From: Guyparkeria sp. WRN-7 | GTDB taxonomy: Bacteria; Pseudomonadota; Gammaproteobacteria; Halothiobacillales; Halothiobacillaceae | DNA: 64,000 nt | Assembly (NCBI RefSeq): GCF_001641825.1 | Contig: NZ_LRFH01000017.1 | Location: 1-64,000 of the forward strand | Reading direction: 5' to 3' | Part shown: positions 8,449 through 17,795 of the stretch, piece by piece | Layout of the letters: each line of letters starts with the position of its first letter | Position numbering within the stretch: position 1 is the stretch's first letter | Translations under genes and position numbers: made by a program | Notes under the pieces: generated by a model | The model's database searches: none | Seen by the model: only the letters and a program-made list of their open reading frames with translations | What the model was told of the DNA's origin: nothing

Positions 8449-8799
8449 GTGACGGTGATGGCCTGGAACGAACTGGACCGCCGACGGGCGGAGCGGCAGG
8501 TGGCGGACTTCGTCGAGTCGAGGCGTCCGCCGGTCGCCCTGCGCGAGCAGCTGGATATCGGCTATCGGCTGGACGGTCGCGAGATCGAGCTGTTCGAGTT
8601 CCGTCGTTCGATGCGCGGGCACCGGATCGAGGAGGATTTCGCCCGGCTTGTTTACGTGATGTCGCGCTCGGTGTGGAAGCTCTACTGGAAACCGTCAGGC
8701 GCGCGCTGGCGGCGCTATTCCCCGATGCCGGAAGCGGCGCGGCTCGAGGCTTTGCTGCAGGAAATCGACGAGGATCCGAACGCCTGTTTCTTTGGCTAA
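8449..8799 (+). CDS. DUF3024 family protein
   Basis: A 116-residue soluble protein starting with GTG (8449) or the ATG three codons later. It matches the small uncharacterised DUF3024 family: an N-terminal helix, a central strand-rich segment with DGREIELFEFR, a KLYWKPSGARWRRY core rich in Trp and Tyr, and a short C-terminal helix ending in a Cys-Phe-Phe-Gly tail. It follows the DUF3301 gene by three bases and ends before a bidirectional terminator, so it closes a two-gene operon. Function is unknown. Confidence 0.78.
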   Translation: MTVMAWNELDRRRAERQVADFVESRRPPVALREQLDIGYRLDGREIELFEFRRSMRGHRIEEDFARLVYVMSRSVWKLYWKPSGARWRRYSPMPEAARLEALLQEIDEDPNACFFG

Positions 8800-8828
8800 G
8801 GGCCCGTTCGCATGTGGTAAACAAGAAA

Positions 8829-8853
8829 GGCCGTCCCGGAGGACGGCCTTTTT
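8829..8853. terminator. terminator between DUF3024 gene and deaD
   Basis: GGCCGTCC-CGGA-GGACGGCC followed by five T on the plus strand. The flanking AAGAAA gives a weaker U-tract on the minus strand, so it may also stop deaD transcription. Confidence 0.85.
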
Positions 8854-8872
8854 CGTTGTTCGGTGGCGACTA

Positions 8873-10603
8873 TCAGCGCCGATCGAACTTGCGCTTGGGC
8901 GGACGCCCCTTGCCCGGGTGGCCGCCGGGGCGCGGCCGGCGGCGCGGTCGTCCTGCCGGTGCCGGGCCCATGTTCTGCAGGGCCAGCTTGATGCCGAACA
9001 GGTGGATGTTCGAAAGCTGCTGGATCAGGCGATCCGGCATGCCCGCCGGCAGGTCGACGAAGGTGTGATCGGACTCGATCTCGATCGCGCCGATCTGCTT
9101 GCCGTGGATGCCACCCTCGTTGGTCAGTGCGCCGACGATGTTGCCCGGCGAAACGCCGTGCTCGCGGCCGACGCTGATGCGATAGCGGACCTTGTCGGAA
9201 TCGTCGCGCGGTCCTCGCTCGCCGCGGTCCCGCTCGCGCATGGCCGGCGGCGGGGTCATCTCCTTGATCTGCTCGGCAATGACCGGACGGTCCTTCTGCA
9301 GCAGGAAGGCGAGCGCACCGGCGACCTCGGCCATCTCGATGTCGTGCTCGTTCTGGTACTCGTTGAGCAGCTCGACGAACGGCGTCAGGTCCTCGGCCTC
9401 GCGTACCGCGGTGATCTGGTCCTTGAGCTGCGCGCTGCGACGGCTGGCGATGTCGGTCGCGCTCGGCAGACGCATCTGCTCGATCGGCTGGCGCGTGGCC
9501 CGCTCGATCGCCTTGAGCATGCGCTTCTCGCGCGGGGTGACGAACAGGATCGCCTCGCCCGAGCGACCGGCACGGCCGGTCCGGCCGATGCGGTGGACGT
9601 AGGCCTCGGTGTCGTAGGGGATGTCGTAGTTGATCACGTGGCTGATGCGGGGCACGTCGAGGCCGCGGGCGGCCACGTCGGTGGCCACGACCAGGTCGAG
9701 CTGGCCGTTCTTGAGCTTGTCGACGGTCTTCTCGCGCTCGGCCTGACCCATCTCGCCCGACAGGGCTGCGGCGGAGTAGCCGCGCGCGGCGAGGCGCTCG
9801 GCCAGCTCGTTGGTGGCCTGACGGGTGCGGACGAAGATGATGCCGGCATCGAAATCCTCAACCTCGAGGATGCGGGTCAGCGCGTCGGGCTTGTGCATGC
9901 CCGAGACCGGCCAGAAGCGCTGGCGGATCGACGAGACGGTGCTGGTGGTCGCCTTGATCTTGATCTCCTGCGGCTCACGCAGGTGACGCTGGGCGATCCG
10001 GCGGATCGGCTCGGGCATGGTGGCGGAGAACAGCGCCACCTGGCGCTCCGGCGGCACCTCGGCAAGGATGGCGTCAACATCGTCGATGAAGCCCATCCGC
10101 AGCATCTCGTCGGCCTCGTCGAGGACGACCATGCGGATCTGGTCGAACTGCAGCGTGCCGCGGCGCAGGTGGTCCTGGATCCGGCCGGGTGTGCCGACGA
10201 CCACGTGCACGCCGCGGTCGAGCAGCTTGCGCTGCTGGAACATCGCCTGGCCGCCGTAGATCGGCGCGATGTGGAAGTCGGGCAGGTGGCGGGCGTAGTT
10301 GGCCATCGCCTCGGCGACCTGGATTGCCAGCTCCCGGGTCGGAGCCAGCACCAGCATCTGCGGGGCGCGGATCGAGGTGTCGATGCGGCTCAAGAGCGGC
10401 AGCGAGAACGCGGCGGTCTTGCCGGTGCCGGTCTGGGCCATGCCGATCAGGTCACGGCCTTCCAGCAGCGGCGGAATGCTCTGTGCCTGGATCGGGGAGG
10501 GGGTTTCGTAGCCGACGTCCTGGATGGCCTGCTGGATGGCAGGGTTCAGACCAAGATCGGCAAAGCGGACCGAGGCTTGCTCGGCGGCGGGAGTATCGGA
10601 CAT
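8873..10603 (-). CDS. deaD: DEAD-box ATP-dependent RNA helicase, DeaD/CsdA-like
   Basis: A 576-residue DEAD-box helicase. Q-motif region PSPIQAQSIP, motif I AQTGTGKT, PTRELAIQV, motif II DEAD, motif III SAT, and the C-terminal motifs ATDVAARGLD and HRIGRTGRAGR are all intact. Residues about 465-545 form the DbpA-like RNA-binding domain (VGREHGVSPGNIVGAL), followed by a short Arg/Lys/Gly-rich tail. This arrangement is typical of DeaD/CsdA, which helps 50S ribosome assembly and mRNA turnover, especially in the cold. It is about 50 residues shorter than the E. coli protein because of a shorter C-terminal tail. It is transcribed divergently from the mechanosensitive channel gene. Confidence 0.93.
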   Translation of the reverse strand: MSDTPAAEQASVRFADLGLNPAIQQAIQDVGYETPSPIQAQSIPPLLEGRDLIGMAQTGTGKTAAFSLPLLSRIDTSIRAPQMLVLAPTRELAIQVAEAMANYARHLPDFHIAPIYGGQAMFQQRKLLDRGVHVVVGTPGRIQDHLRRGTLQFDQIRMVVLDEADEMLRMGFIDDVDAILAEVPPERQVALFSATMPEPIRRIAQRHLREPQEIKIKATTSTVSSIRQRFWPVSGMHKPDALTRILEVEDFDAGIIFVRTRQATNELAERLAARGYSAAALSGEMGQAEREKTVDKLKNGQLDLVVATDVAARGLDVPRISHVINYDIPYDTEAYVHRIGRTGRAGRSGEAILFVTPREKRMLKAIERATRQPIEQMRLPSATDIASRRSAQLKDQITAVREAEDLTPFVELLNEYQNEHDIEMAEVAGALAFLLQKDRPVIAEQIKEMTPPPAMRERDRGERGPRDDSDKVRYRISVGREHGVSPGNIVGALTNEGGIHGKQIGAIEIESDHTFVDLPAGMPDRLIQQLSNIHLFGIKLALQNMGPAPAGRPRRRPRPGGHPGKGRPPKRKFDRR

Positions 10604-10958
10604 GGGATGCTCACAATGGGCGGCAGGTGCCGCGGGGAACTGGCGGGCGCGGGGCCCTCACACATCAAGAGCGGATCCCGAGTTGTCCGGGGGCTCTTCA
10701 CTGGCGGGCTCGTGGCTCGGCGGAATCCGGGGGCGCGATTTGGCCGTCGAGGCCGTGCGGTAGTCCCGGGTAGCCGGGCATCATACCCCGGCTGGCCCGT
10801 AATGTCCCGGTTTTTTGCGTACTGCCGTCCGGGATCGGGTCCTGCCGGTCGGGGTGCTGCTATGTTGGGGAGGCGTGGTGCCGCTTGCGGCGCCCGGGAC
10901 CACACAGGAGCTCGTGATGCCCAATGGACTCGACCCGTTCCCCTTTCCGGGGAGGCGA
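10604..10958. other. divergent intergenic region between deaD and the MscS-family gene
   Basis: The 355 bases hold the promoters of both genes. The only strong structural element is the hairpin AGCCGGG-(8)-CCCGGCT at 10772-10793, which has no T-run on either strand. I see no small gene with support. If the channel gene starts at the earlier ATG (10917), the region is correspondingly shorter. Confidence 0.5.
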
Positions 10959-12824
10959 ATGATCGCGCACTCGGGGTGCATGGCCCTGAACGCAAGGCGG
11001 TTGATCGCCGGCATGACCGTCCTGTTGCTGGCAATCGCGCTCGTCTCGCCAATCGAGGCAGCGCCGGCCGGTGCGCTGTCCTCCGGGGCTGCGCAGGAAT
11101 CGGTGAGCAAAGAACAAGGCGAGTCGCCACCCAAGCCCGACCTGGACTCCCGCTTGTATGGACCGGATGGGGAATTGCGTCGGGCGGCGATCGGCGATCT
11201 CGGCAATCCGCGCGGAACGTTGACGAACCTTCTCGTGGCTGCTGGCGGCGGGGATTATCAACAGGCGGCCAAGTCCCTGCAGTTGCCCGGTGACATGAGT
11301 CACACCGAGGCCGCTGACATCGCCGGCAAGCTCACCTACGTGCTGCGGCAGCGGCTCAAGCTTCGAGAGAATGTGTTGCCGGACGAGTCCGACGGGCTTC
11401 GCGAGGCGGAGCGCGAGGAGGGGCGGGCGCCACGCCAGTCGATCCTGTTGAGTGCGTTCGAAGTCGATGGCGAAGAAATCCCCGTTCGGCTGGTGCGAAC
11501 GACCACGGATGACCAGGTCCGCTGGCTGGTCGATGCACAGACCGTGCAGGGCACCGAGCTTTTGTATGACAACACCGGCATGGGTCGGATCGTCTCGGTG
11601 TTCCCCTTCTACCGGGTGAAGTACGAGCTGCTCGGCACGGGGGCGTTTCGACTGGCGTTGGCGGGGGCGGCGCTCATGGCCAGCGTGCTTTTGGCGCTGC
11701 TGATCCGGCGTGCGGGTTTGCGACTGACCGGGCGCCTCCTGCCCAGCCATGTGGTCAAGAACTGGTTGCCGTTTCTGCAGCGCTATATCGGCCGAGGCTT
11801 TCTGTCGTTGGTCTTCTTTCTCCTGCTTGGGTCGGTCTTCCGCCCGGTGATCCTGTTGCCGCCGCAGTGGAACGATCTGTTCGACTCGCTGGTGTTCGTC
11901 GGCGTGGTCGCCTCGATCACCTGGCTGCTGATCAATGTGGTGCGGATGTATCTCTCCGCCTACGGGAAGCGCAAGCTGCGGCGGTTGGAGGACAAGAGCG
12001 TGTTCCTGGCGCGCACCTACCACACCAAGATGACGGTGCTCAGCCGGTCGCTGATCGGCGTGATCTTCTTCATCGGTGCCGTCGTGGCCCTCTCGACGTT
12101 CGACTGGTTCGCCTCCCTGGGGCTCTCGCTGCTCGCCTCGGCCGGTCTGATCAGTGTGGTGATCGGCATCGGCGCGCAGCGCACGATCGCCAACCTGTTC
12201 GCCGGACTTCAGGTGGCGCTGACCCAGCCGATGCGCATCGGCGACATGGTGATATTCAAGGGGGAGTGGGGCTACATCGAGAACATCACTTACACCTACG
12301 TGGTGATACGCATCTGGGACCTGCGCCGCCTGACCGTGCCGACCACCATGCTGATCGACGAGCCGGTCTACAACTACTCGTATGCCGACGAGGAGGGCGA
12401 CCTGAACATCTACGGCGAGGTGTATCTCTATCTCGATTACACCGTGCCCATCGAGCGCCTGCGTGAAAAGCTGGCGGAGCTGGTGCGGGACGATGACAAT
12501 CACGACGGCGAGGTTGCCAGCGTCCTGGTCACCGGGTGTCGTGACTGGACGATCGAAGTGCGGGCACTGGTCAGTGCGACCGACGGGCTCGCGGCGTGGT
12601 ACCTGCGTTGCAAGGTGCGCGAGGGCCTGATCGCGTACCTGCAGGAGCTTGACGGCGGTCGGTATCTGCCGCGTTCGCGCGTGCTGCTGGAGCGCAGGTC
12701 GGACGAGGAGGTGTCGGAAGGCGACACGTCAATGGCCCCGTCGGACTCGCAGCAGCCGCTACGGTCCCAGGAGGAGGAGCAGGGTGTGGGCGAGCGCCCC
12801 GAGGACCTGGGCAGGAACGCCTGA
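10959..12824 (+). CDS. mechanosensitive ion channel, MscS family, with N-terminal periplasmic domain
   Basis: About 621 residues. A signal peptide (ARRLIAGMTVLLLAIALVSP) is followed by a soluble periplasmic domain of roughly 170 residues, then several membrane helices and the conserved MscS pore helix and beta domain (ASAGLISVVIGIGAQR, then GLQVALTQPMRIGDMV). It is expected to open under membrane tension in hypo-osmotic shock. The size and N-terminal extension are more like MscK/YbdG-type members than E. coli MscS. Three starts are plausible: 10917 (AGGAG six bases upstream), 10959 (GGGGAGG close by) and 10980; all keep the signal sequence. The C-terminus is long, acidic and Gln/Glu-rich. Confidence 0.85.
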   Translation: MIAHSGCMALNARRLIAGMTVLLLAIALVSPIEAAPAGALSSGAAQESVSKEQGESPPKPDLDSRLYGPDGELRRAAIGDLGNPRGTLTNLLVAAGGGDYQQAAKSLQLPGDMSHTEAADIAGKLTYVLRQRLKLRENVLPDESDGLREAEREEGRAPRQSILLSAFEVDGEEIPVRLVRTTTDDQVRWLVDAQTVQGTELLYDNTGMGRIVSVFPFYRVKYELLGTGAFRLALAGAALMASVLLALLIRRAGLRLTGRLLPSHVVKNWLPFLQRYIGRGFLSLVFFLLLGSVFRPVILLPPQWNDLFDSLVFVGVVASITWLLINVVRMYLSAYGKRKLRRLEDKSVFLARTYHTKMTVLSRSLIGVIFFIGAVVALSTFDWFASLGLSLLASAGLISVVIGIGAQRTIANLFAGLQVALTQPMRIGDMVIFKGEWGYIENITYTYVVIRIWDLRRLTVPTTMLIDEPVYNYSYADEEGDLNIYGEVYLYLDYTVPIERLREKLAELVRDDDNHDGEVASVLVTGCRDWTIEVRALVSATDGLAAWYLRCKVREGLIAYLQELDGGRYLPRSRVLLERRSDEEVSEGDTSMAPSDSQQPLRSQEEEQGVGERPEDLGRNA

Positions 12825-12860
12825 GGGGAGTCACGAGTCGCGTGACGGCGGGGCGGACAT

Positions 12861-12884
12861 AAAAAACCCGGCGATGACGCCGGG
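12861..12884 (-). terminator. terminator of the Grx4 gene
   Basis: On the minus strand CCCGGCG-TCAT-CGCCGGG is followed by six T, 28 bases past the glutaredoxin stop. Confidence 0.88.
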
Positions 12885-12912
12885 TCGCGGTGGCTGATTT
12901 GCCGTCGGGCAG

Positions 12913-13251
12913 TTACTCGCCCTTGTCCTGCTCGGCCTTGGCCGCGGCTTCCTCGAACAGCGGCTTGAGCTCGCCGCGCTCGTACATCTCGATGGTGATG
13001 TCCGCGCCGCCGATCAGCTCGCCGTTGACGTAGACCTGCGGGAAGGTCGGCCAGTCCTGGTAGCTCGGCAGGGCCTGCATGATTTCCGGGTCGGCCATGA
13101 CGTTGACGTAGCCAAACGGCACGCCGCAGGCCTTCATCGCCTCCGCGGTGCGGCTGGAAAAGCCGCAGGTCGGAAATTGCGGGGTACCCTTCATGAAGAT
13201 CAGGATCGGGTTTTCCTTGACGAACTGGTCGATGCGCTCGAGAGCATCCAT
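12913..13251 (-). CDS. grxD: monothiol glutaredoxin, Grx4 family
   Basis: A 112-residue class II (CGFS) glutaredoxin. The active site reads PTCGFS, with KGTPQFP upstream and the glutathione-binding WPTFPQVYVNGELIGG loop downstream. Grx4 proteins carry a glutathione-bound [2Fe-2S] cluster and act in iron-sulfur cluster trafficking rather than as general reductants. The start at 13251 gives the usual family length, and GGAGG lies eight bases upstream; the longer open frame upstream is not family-like. It is a single-gene unit with its own terminator. Confidence 0.93.
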   Translation of the reverse strand: MDALERIDQFVKENPILIFMKGTPQFPTCGFSSRTAEAMKACGVPFGYVNVMADPEIMQALPSYQDWPTFPQVYVNGELIGGADITIEMYERGELKPLFEEAAAKAEQDKGE

Positions 13252-13369
13252 GGTGATGGCCTCCAAATCGGTGTCGCTGGGAACGAAGTCTTTCGTTGGT
13301 CCATATAGGACCATATTGGTACCGATTTGACAAGGCGTCCGGCCCCGTATGGCTTTTATGGCCGGAGGC

Positions 13370-14974
13370 TCAGTCCGCCTCGTAGTGACGGACGTCGACG
13401 CGGTTGCGGCCGGCCTGCTTGGCGCGATACAGCGCACCGTCGGCCGCGTTGATGATTTCCTGCGGCGTGATGTGCTCGGGGTAGCCGGCCACGCCGGCGC
13501 TGAACTGGCAGTGGATGGTATCGCCCGCCTCGGTCGTGATGGCCGCCTCGGCGAACTGCTCGCGCAGCCGGTCGATCAGCTGGGCGGCGGCATCGACCGT
13601 GGTCGCGGGCAGGACGACCATGAACTCCTCGCCACCGTACCGACCCACGCCGTCATACTTGCGCAAGCGGGTGTTGAGCAGCGTCGAGAGTCGACGGATC
13701 ACACGGTCGCCGCTGGGGTGGCCGTGCGTGTCGTTGATGTGCTTGAACTTGTCGATGTCGATCATGACGACCGAGAGCGGCTGTTCCTGACGGATCGCGC
13801 GGTCGAGCTCGCTGTCGACCCTTTCCGTGATGGCACGGTGATTCAACAGTCCGGTGAGGGAATCGGTTCGCCGCTCGGCGCGCGCCTGGCGGTAGCGCTG
13901 GGCGCGATAGCGCACCATGCGGATCAGGTCCTCGCCGGCGATCGACTTGTTGAGGAAATCGTCGCCGCCCTGAAGCTTGGCTTCCAGTCGGTGCTGGTCG
14001 CGCTCCTCGGTCGACATGAACAGGATCGGCACGTCGGACAGCTGCGGGTGCTCGCGGAAGATGCGCGCCAGGTCCACGCCATCCATCTCCGGCATGTACA
14101 GGTCGAGCAGCACCACGTCGGGTGCCTCGGAAAGCGCCGTGTCGAAGGCCGCCTCCGGACGGGTCTCGAACAGCAGGCGCACGTTGGCGCGGGCGAACTG
14201 CTTGCGCCAGTACATGCCGGCCGTGGCCATGTCGTCGACCAGCAGCACGGTGATCTGCTCGTCGTCGCATTCGTAGGCGCGTGCGCCGGAGAGCAGGCTG
14301 TTGAGGCGGGCCGAGTCGATCGGGTAGGTGATCACGTGGTCGATGCCGGCCCGGACCGCGGCTGCACGAATGGCGAAGTCGTCGCGCTGGCTGATCATCA
14401 GCGACTGCGCGCAGGACGACATCCGCTTCTTCAGTTCGCGAAGCCGTTCGAGCTCCCGCTGATGGTCGGCGCCGTTGGTGGCCAGGTAGATCAGCAGACC
14501 GGTGTGCTCCAGCAGGGCCGGATCCGGATTCTCGAGGTTGATCGGATGGGCGCCGAAACCGCTGCGTCGAAGCGAATCGTCCAGCAACTCGGGGACGTCG
14601 CGGCTGCCGGTGTACAGCGCGATGGCCTCGGGGGTCTCATCCTCGGTGCGCTCGAGATGATGCACCAGCCGGTCGAAGTAGCGGATCAACCGATTGAGCC
14701 GGGAGAGATCGGCGGAACCGCGCGTGTGCTCCTGGTCGATTTCCTGGTCGATGCGATTGAGGGCTCCGAGCAGCACGCGCAACTGCTGATGCCGGGCGCG
14801 CTGGATCAGTTCGCGCACCTGGTTCTGCAGGTCGGCGAGACGGGTCGCGCGTCGCGCTGTCGGGTCGTCGATGGTCGAGCGAAGCGAAGCGGCCGCCATG
14901 GGCCAGTCAGTCGGGCCGGTCTCCCGATCGCGGGGGTCCATCGTATCGGACTCTGACTGGGCATTCTCGGGCAT
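13370..14974 (-). CDS. response-regulator diguanylate cyclase (degenerate REC - REC - GGDEF)
   Basis: A 534-residue soluble protein. After an N-terminal helical region (1-115) comes a receiver-like segment (about 115-230) lacking a recognisable phospho-acceptor Asp. A canonical receiver domain (about 240-360) follows, with acidic pair VDD, phospho-Asp in VVLLDLYMPEMDG and a conserved Lys in FLNKS. The C-terminal GGDEF domain has an intact GGEEF active site (YGGEEFMVVL), so it should make c-di-GMP from two GTP. The order resembles PleD. No histidine kinase gene lies nearby, so the partner is elsewhere. It sits downstream of the amidotransferase gene on the same strand but separated by 165 AT-richer bases. 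Confidence 0.9.
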   Translation of the reverse strand: MPENAQSESDTMDPRDRETGPTDWPMAAASLRSTIDDPTARRATRLADLQNQVRELIQRARHQQLRVLLGALNRIDQEIDQEHTRGSADLSRLNRLIRYFDRLVHHLERTEDETPEAIALYTGSRDVPELLDDSLRRSGFGAHPINLENPDPALLEHTGLLIYLATNGADHQRELERLRELKKRMSSCAQSLMISQRDDFAIRAAAVRAGIDHVITYPIDSARLNSLLSGARAYECDDEQITVLLVDDMATAGMYWRKQFARANVRLLFETRPEAAFDTALSEAPDVVLLDLYMPEMDGVDLARIFREHPQLSDVPILFMSTEERDQHRLEAKLQGGDDFLNKSIAGEDLIRMVRYRAQRYRQARAERRTDSLTGLLNHRAITERVDSELDRAIRQEQPLSVVMIDIDKFKHINDTHGHPSGDRVIRRLSTLLNTRLRKYDGVGRYGGEEFMVVLPATTVDAAAQLIDRLREQFAEAAITTEAGDTIHCQFSAGVAGYPEHITPQEIINAADGALYRAKQAGRNRVDVRHYEAD

Positions 14975-15139
14975 GGTGGGCTCGTTCCGGTGAGTCGTTT
15001 CAGCAAATCCCTGAGCTCGACTCTACCGCAATCGATACCCAACCGATAGGCCGGCAATTTGATCGCACATAAGCATTTGCAGATATTCTGCAAGCAATTG
15101 CTTTTCTTATATTTGCCTGGGCGATTGGAACCGGATTGT

Positions 15140-16909
15140 TCAGTTGATTCCTTGTTCCTGCAGCCACAGCTCGAAGACCGCCAGGTGCCAGATCTTCGCT
15201 CCCTGCAGTCGGGTGAAATGCCGGTCGGGTTCGGCGAGAAGTTTGTCCACGTAGGCCGGTTCGAACAGTCCACGTGAGCGCGCAATATCCGAGGAGAGGA
15301 TCTCGCGCATGAATTCCAGGAACGGTCCGCGCACGAACTTCAGCGCCGGTACCGGGAAGTAGCCCTTGGGGCGATCGATCACGGAGTCGGGAATCCGGCC
15401 CCGGGCAATGGACTTGAGAATCCCCTTGCCACCCTGAGACAGTTTCTGGTCCGCCGGCACCCGCATGGCCGTTTCGATCAGCTGGCTGTCGAGGAACGGT
15501 ACCCGCGCTTCCAGTCCCCAGGCCATGGTCATGTTGTCGACCCGCTTGACCGGATCGTCGACGATCAGGGTGCTGGCATCGAACCCCAGAACCCGGTTGG
15601 CGAACGAACCCTGTCCGTTGCCGGCAAGCCCTCGCTTCACCAGCTCGCTGGTCGCGTCCGGGCCGCGAAAACGCTCGGTGACCATCGCCATCAGCTCCTC
15701 GTGGCTGCGGTCGAAATAGTAGGGCGCAAAGCGCTCGAGGTCGGAGCCCTCCGCCTCCGCCATCTTCGGGTACCAGAAGTAGCCGCCGAAGACTTCGTCC
15801 GCGCCCTGGCCGGACAGCACCACCTTGACCTCGCGCGCCACCTGCTCGGACAGGAGATAGAAGGCCACCGCGTCCTGGCCGAACATCGGCTCGTTCATCT
15901 CGCGCACCGCCTCGGGCAGGCGGGTGAGTACCTGCTCGTTGGGCACGTGGAAGCGGAAGTGCTCGGTCTGATAGCGCTCGGCGACCGGGTCGGCGTACTC
16001 GAACTCGCTGCCTTTCTCTTCCGGCTGATCCTCGAAGCCGATGGTGAAGGTCTTGGGCGTGACGCCGGCCTCGTGGGCCAGGGCGACGATCAGCGAGGAG
16101 TCGAGACCGCCGGAGAGCAGCACACCCACCGGGACGTCACTGATCGAGAGGCGCTTTTTCACCGCATCGAGCAGCCGCTGGTGGATGATTTCCGGCCACT
16201 CCTCGGCCGGGACGTCATGATCCTCGGCGGTATCGATCGACCAGTAGCGTTGCAGCTGGCGATTGCCGTTGCGGTCGATGCGCATCCAGTGCCCCGGCGG
16301 CAGCTTGTTCACGCCGCGGAAGATGGTGCGCGGCGCGGGCACCACCGCATGCAGGGTGAACTGGTGGTGCAGGGCGGCCGGATCGAAGGCGGTGTCGACG
16401 TTTCCTGCGGCGAGCAGGGCGGGGATGCTGGAGGCGAACCGCAAGGGGCCTTCGCCGACGGTGTGGTAGAGCGGCTTGATCCCCTGGCGGTCGCGGGCGA
16501 GAAAGAGCGACTCGTCGCGCATGTCCCAGATGGCGAAGGCGAACATGCCGTCGAGTCGTTCGACCGCCGCCGGCCCCCACTGGCGGAAGGCGGTCAGGAT
16601 CACCTCGGTGTCACCGGTGGAGGCGAAGCGATGACCCAGGCCCTGCAATTCCTCGCGCAGGGCGGGGTGGTTGTAGATGGTGCCGTTGTAGACGATCGCC
16701 AGCCCGCGCTCGCGGTCGACCATCGGCTGGTGGCCGTGAAACGAGAGATCGAGGATCGACAGACGGCGGTGGCCGAAGGCCAGCGGGCCGTCCGAGAAGC
16801 TGCCCTCGTGGTCCGGCCCGCGGCGTTCCAGCCGACTCATCATCCGCCGTACCGCGGTCAGGTTGCCGTCACGATTGCCGGTTTCCAGCCATCCGCAAAT
16901 GCCACACAT
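15140..16909 (-). CDS. asparagine-synthetase-family glutamine amidotransferase (AsnB or NAGGN-type)
   Basis: A 589-residue class II amidotransferase. The N-terminal nucleophile is Cys2 in MCGICGW, glutamine-binding motifs include RRGPDHEG and YNGTIYNH, and the ATP-pyrophosphatase loop is LSGGLDSSLIVAL. It converts an aspartyl or similar carboxylate to its amide with Gln and ATP. The length and the C-terminal LQGAKIWHLAVFELWLQEQG resemble the amidotransferase of the osmolyte N-acetylglutaminylglutamine amide (NAGGN) pathway more than E. coli AsnB (554 residues). The usual NAGGN partners (acetyltransferase/ATP-grasp synthetase and M42-type peptidase) are absent here, so ordinary asparagine synthesis or a solitary NAGGN enzyme are both possible. 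Confidence 0.8.
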   Translation of the reverse strand: MCGICGWLETGNRDGNLTAVRRMMSRLERRGPDHEGSFSDGPLAFGHRRLSILDLSFHGHQPMVDRERGLAIVYNGTIYNHPALREELQGLGHRFASTGDTEVILTAFRQWGPAAVERLDGMFAFAIWDMRDESLFLARDRQGIKPLYHTVGEGPLRFASSIPALLAAGNVDTAFDPAALHHQFTLHAVVPAPRTIFRGVNKLPPGHWMRIDRNGNRQLQRYWSIDTAEDHDVPAEEWPEIIHQRLLDAVKKRLSISDVPVGVLLSGGLDSSLIVALAHEAGVTPKTFTIGFEDQPEEKGSEFEYADPVAERYQTEHFRFHVPNEQVLTRLPEAVREMNEPMFGQDAVAFYLLSEQVAREVKVVLSGQGADEVFGGYFWYPKMAEAEGSDLERFAPYYFDRSHEELMAMVTERFRGPDATSELVKRGLAGNGQGSFANRVLGFDASTLIVDDPVKRVDNMTMAWGLEARVPFLDSQLIETAMRVPADQKLSQGGKGILKSIARGRIPDSVIDRPKGYFPVPALKFVRGPFLEFMREILSSDIARSRGLFEPAYVDKLLAEPDRHFTRLQGAKIWHLAVFELWLQEQGIN

Positions 16910-16969
16910 CGATTCGTTCGCCTGTCGTCTGGGTGTTGGGGGAAGGGGAGTCTAGCGCACCCGCGCTTG

Positions 16970-17704
16970 CTAGAGGCCGATGATGCCGTACTCCGAGAGG
17001 CTCGCCTCCCAGTGACGCCAGTCGGGATAGGCCCGGTCCATCACGGCGTAGAAGCGGCGGTTGTGACCGCGCTCGATCAGATGCGCCAGCTCGTGGACGA
17101 TGACCAGATCGATCGCCCCGACCGGCATGCGTACCAGCTCGAGGTTGAGCCAGATGCGGCACGCGCCGATGTTGCAGGTGCCCCAGCGAGACCTCATCCG
17201 CCGTATCCGCGTCTCGGGACGGGGCAGGCCCATGTGATCCGCCCACTGCGGCACGCGAGTGTCGAGCAGCGTCTGAAGCCGGCGACGACAATCCCGGCGC
17301 AGGAGATCACGGGCCTTGTCGGTGTAGGCGCAGCGGATGCGGATCGTCCCGTCACCCCGCGTCACCGTTCCGCCACGTGTACCGTCGGTCGCCTCATGGA
17401 TCAGCGCATGCGCCTCGCCCAGCAGGTGTAGCTGGTCGGGCAGGCGGTCGCCGGTCACCATCGGGGGGCGCTGTGCCAGGCGGTGGCGCTGGCGGTCGAT
17501 CCAGTCGGCGCGGGCCGTGACGAATGCCCGGATGGCCCGATCGGAGGTACGGCGCGGGGCGTTTACCCGCAGGGCGCCGTCGCCGGGATCGAGTCGCAGG
17601 TAGAGGTGCCGGATCGCCTTGCGCTGCACACGGATCTCGCCCAGCGGGTGGTCGAGATGGCTGACAAGTGTCTTGGCCGATCGGTTGGGGAGCAGGCGTT
17701 TCAT
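16970..17704 (-). CDS. YgjP-like metallopeptidase-fold protein (DUF45)
   Basis: A 244-residue soluble protein with the zinc motif HELAHLIERGHN (HExxH plus a later His) and the conserved RWGTCN segment (here SRWGTCNIGACRIWLNLEL) of the YgjP/DUF45 family. Family members have a minimal metallopeptidase fold; E. coli YgjP has been described as acting on UTP, so proteolysis should not be assumed. It lies 60 bases upstream of the amidotransferase gene on the same strand and could be co-transcribed with it. The opposite strand encodes the TerB-like protein starting about 90 bases away. Confidence 0.85.
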   Translation of the reverse strand: MKRLLPNRSAKTLVSHLDHPLGEIRVQRKAIRHLYLRLDPGDGALRVNAPRRTSDRAIRAFVTARADWIDRQRHRLAQRPPMVTGDRLPDQLHLLGEAHALIHEATDGTRGGTVTRGDGTIRIRCAYTDKARDLLRRDCRRRLQTLLDTRVPQWADHMGLPRPETRIRRMRSRWGTCNIGACRIWLNLELVRMPVGAIDLVIVHELAHLIERGHNRRFYAVMDRAYPDWRHWEASLSEYGIIGL

Positions 17705-17795
17705 CGTGGGACAAGTCTACCGGAGCGTGATGGCCGGAACGGCAAGGTTCTATGCTGGTCCCAGGTTCATTTCATCAAGATCACGCGTTTCACCC

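Noticed and set aside
8792-11293. 833-codon plus-strand open frame opposite deaD
   Set aside because: It is antisense to an intact DEAD-box helicase, lacks recognisable domains and runs into the MscS gene in another frame.
10860-12503. 547-codon minus-strand open frame opposite the MscS gene
   Set aside because: His/Gln/Asp-rich and low complexity; an antisense shadow of an intact channel gene.
15140-17704. complete NAGGN operon
   Set aside because: Neither the synthetase nor the M42-type peptidase is present; neighbours are YgjP and a diguanylate cyclase.
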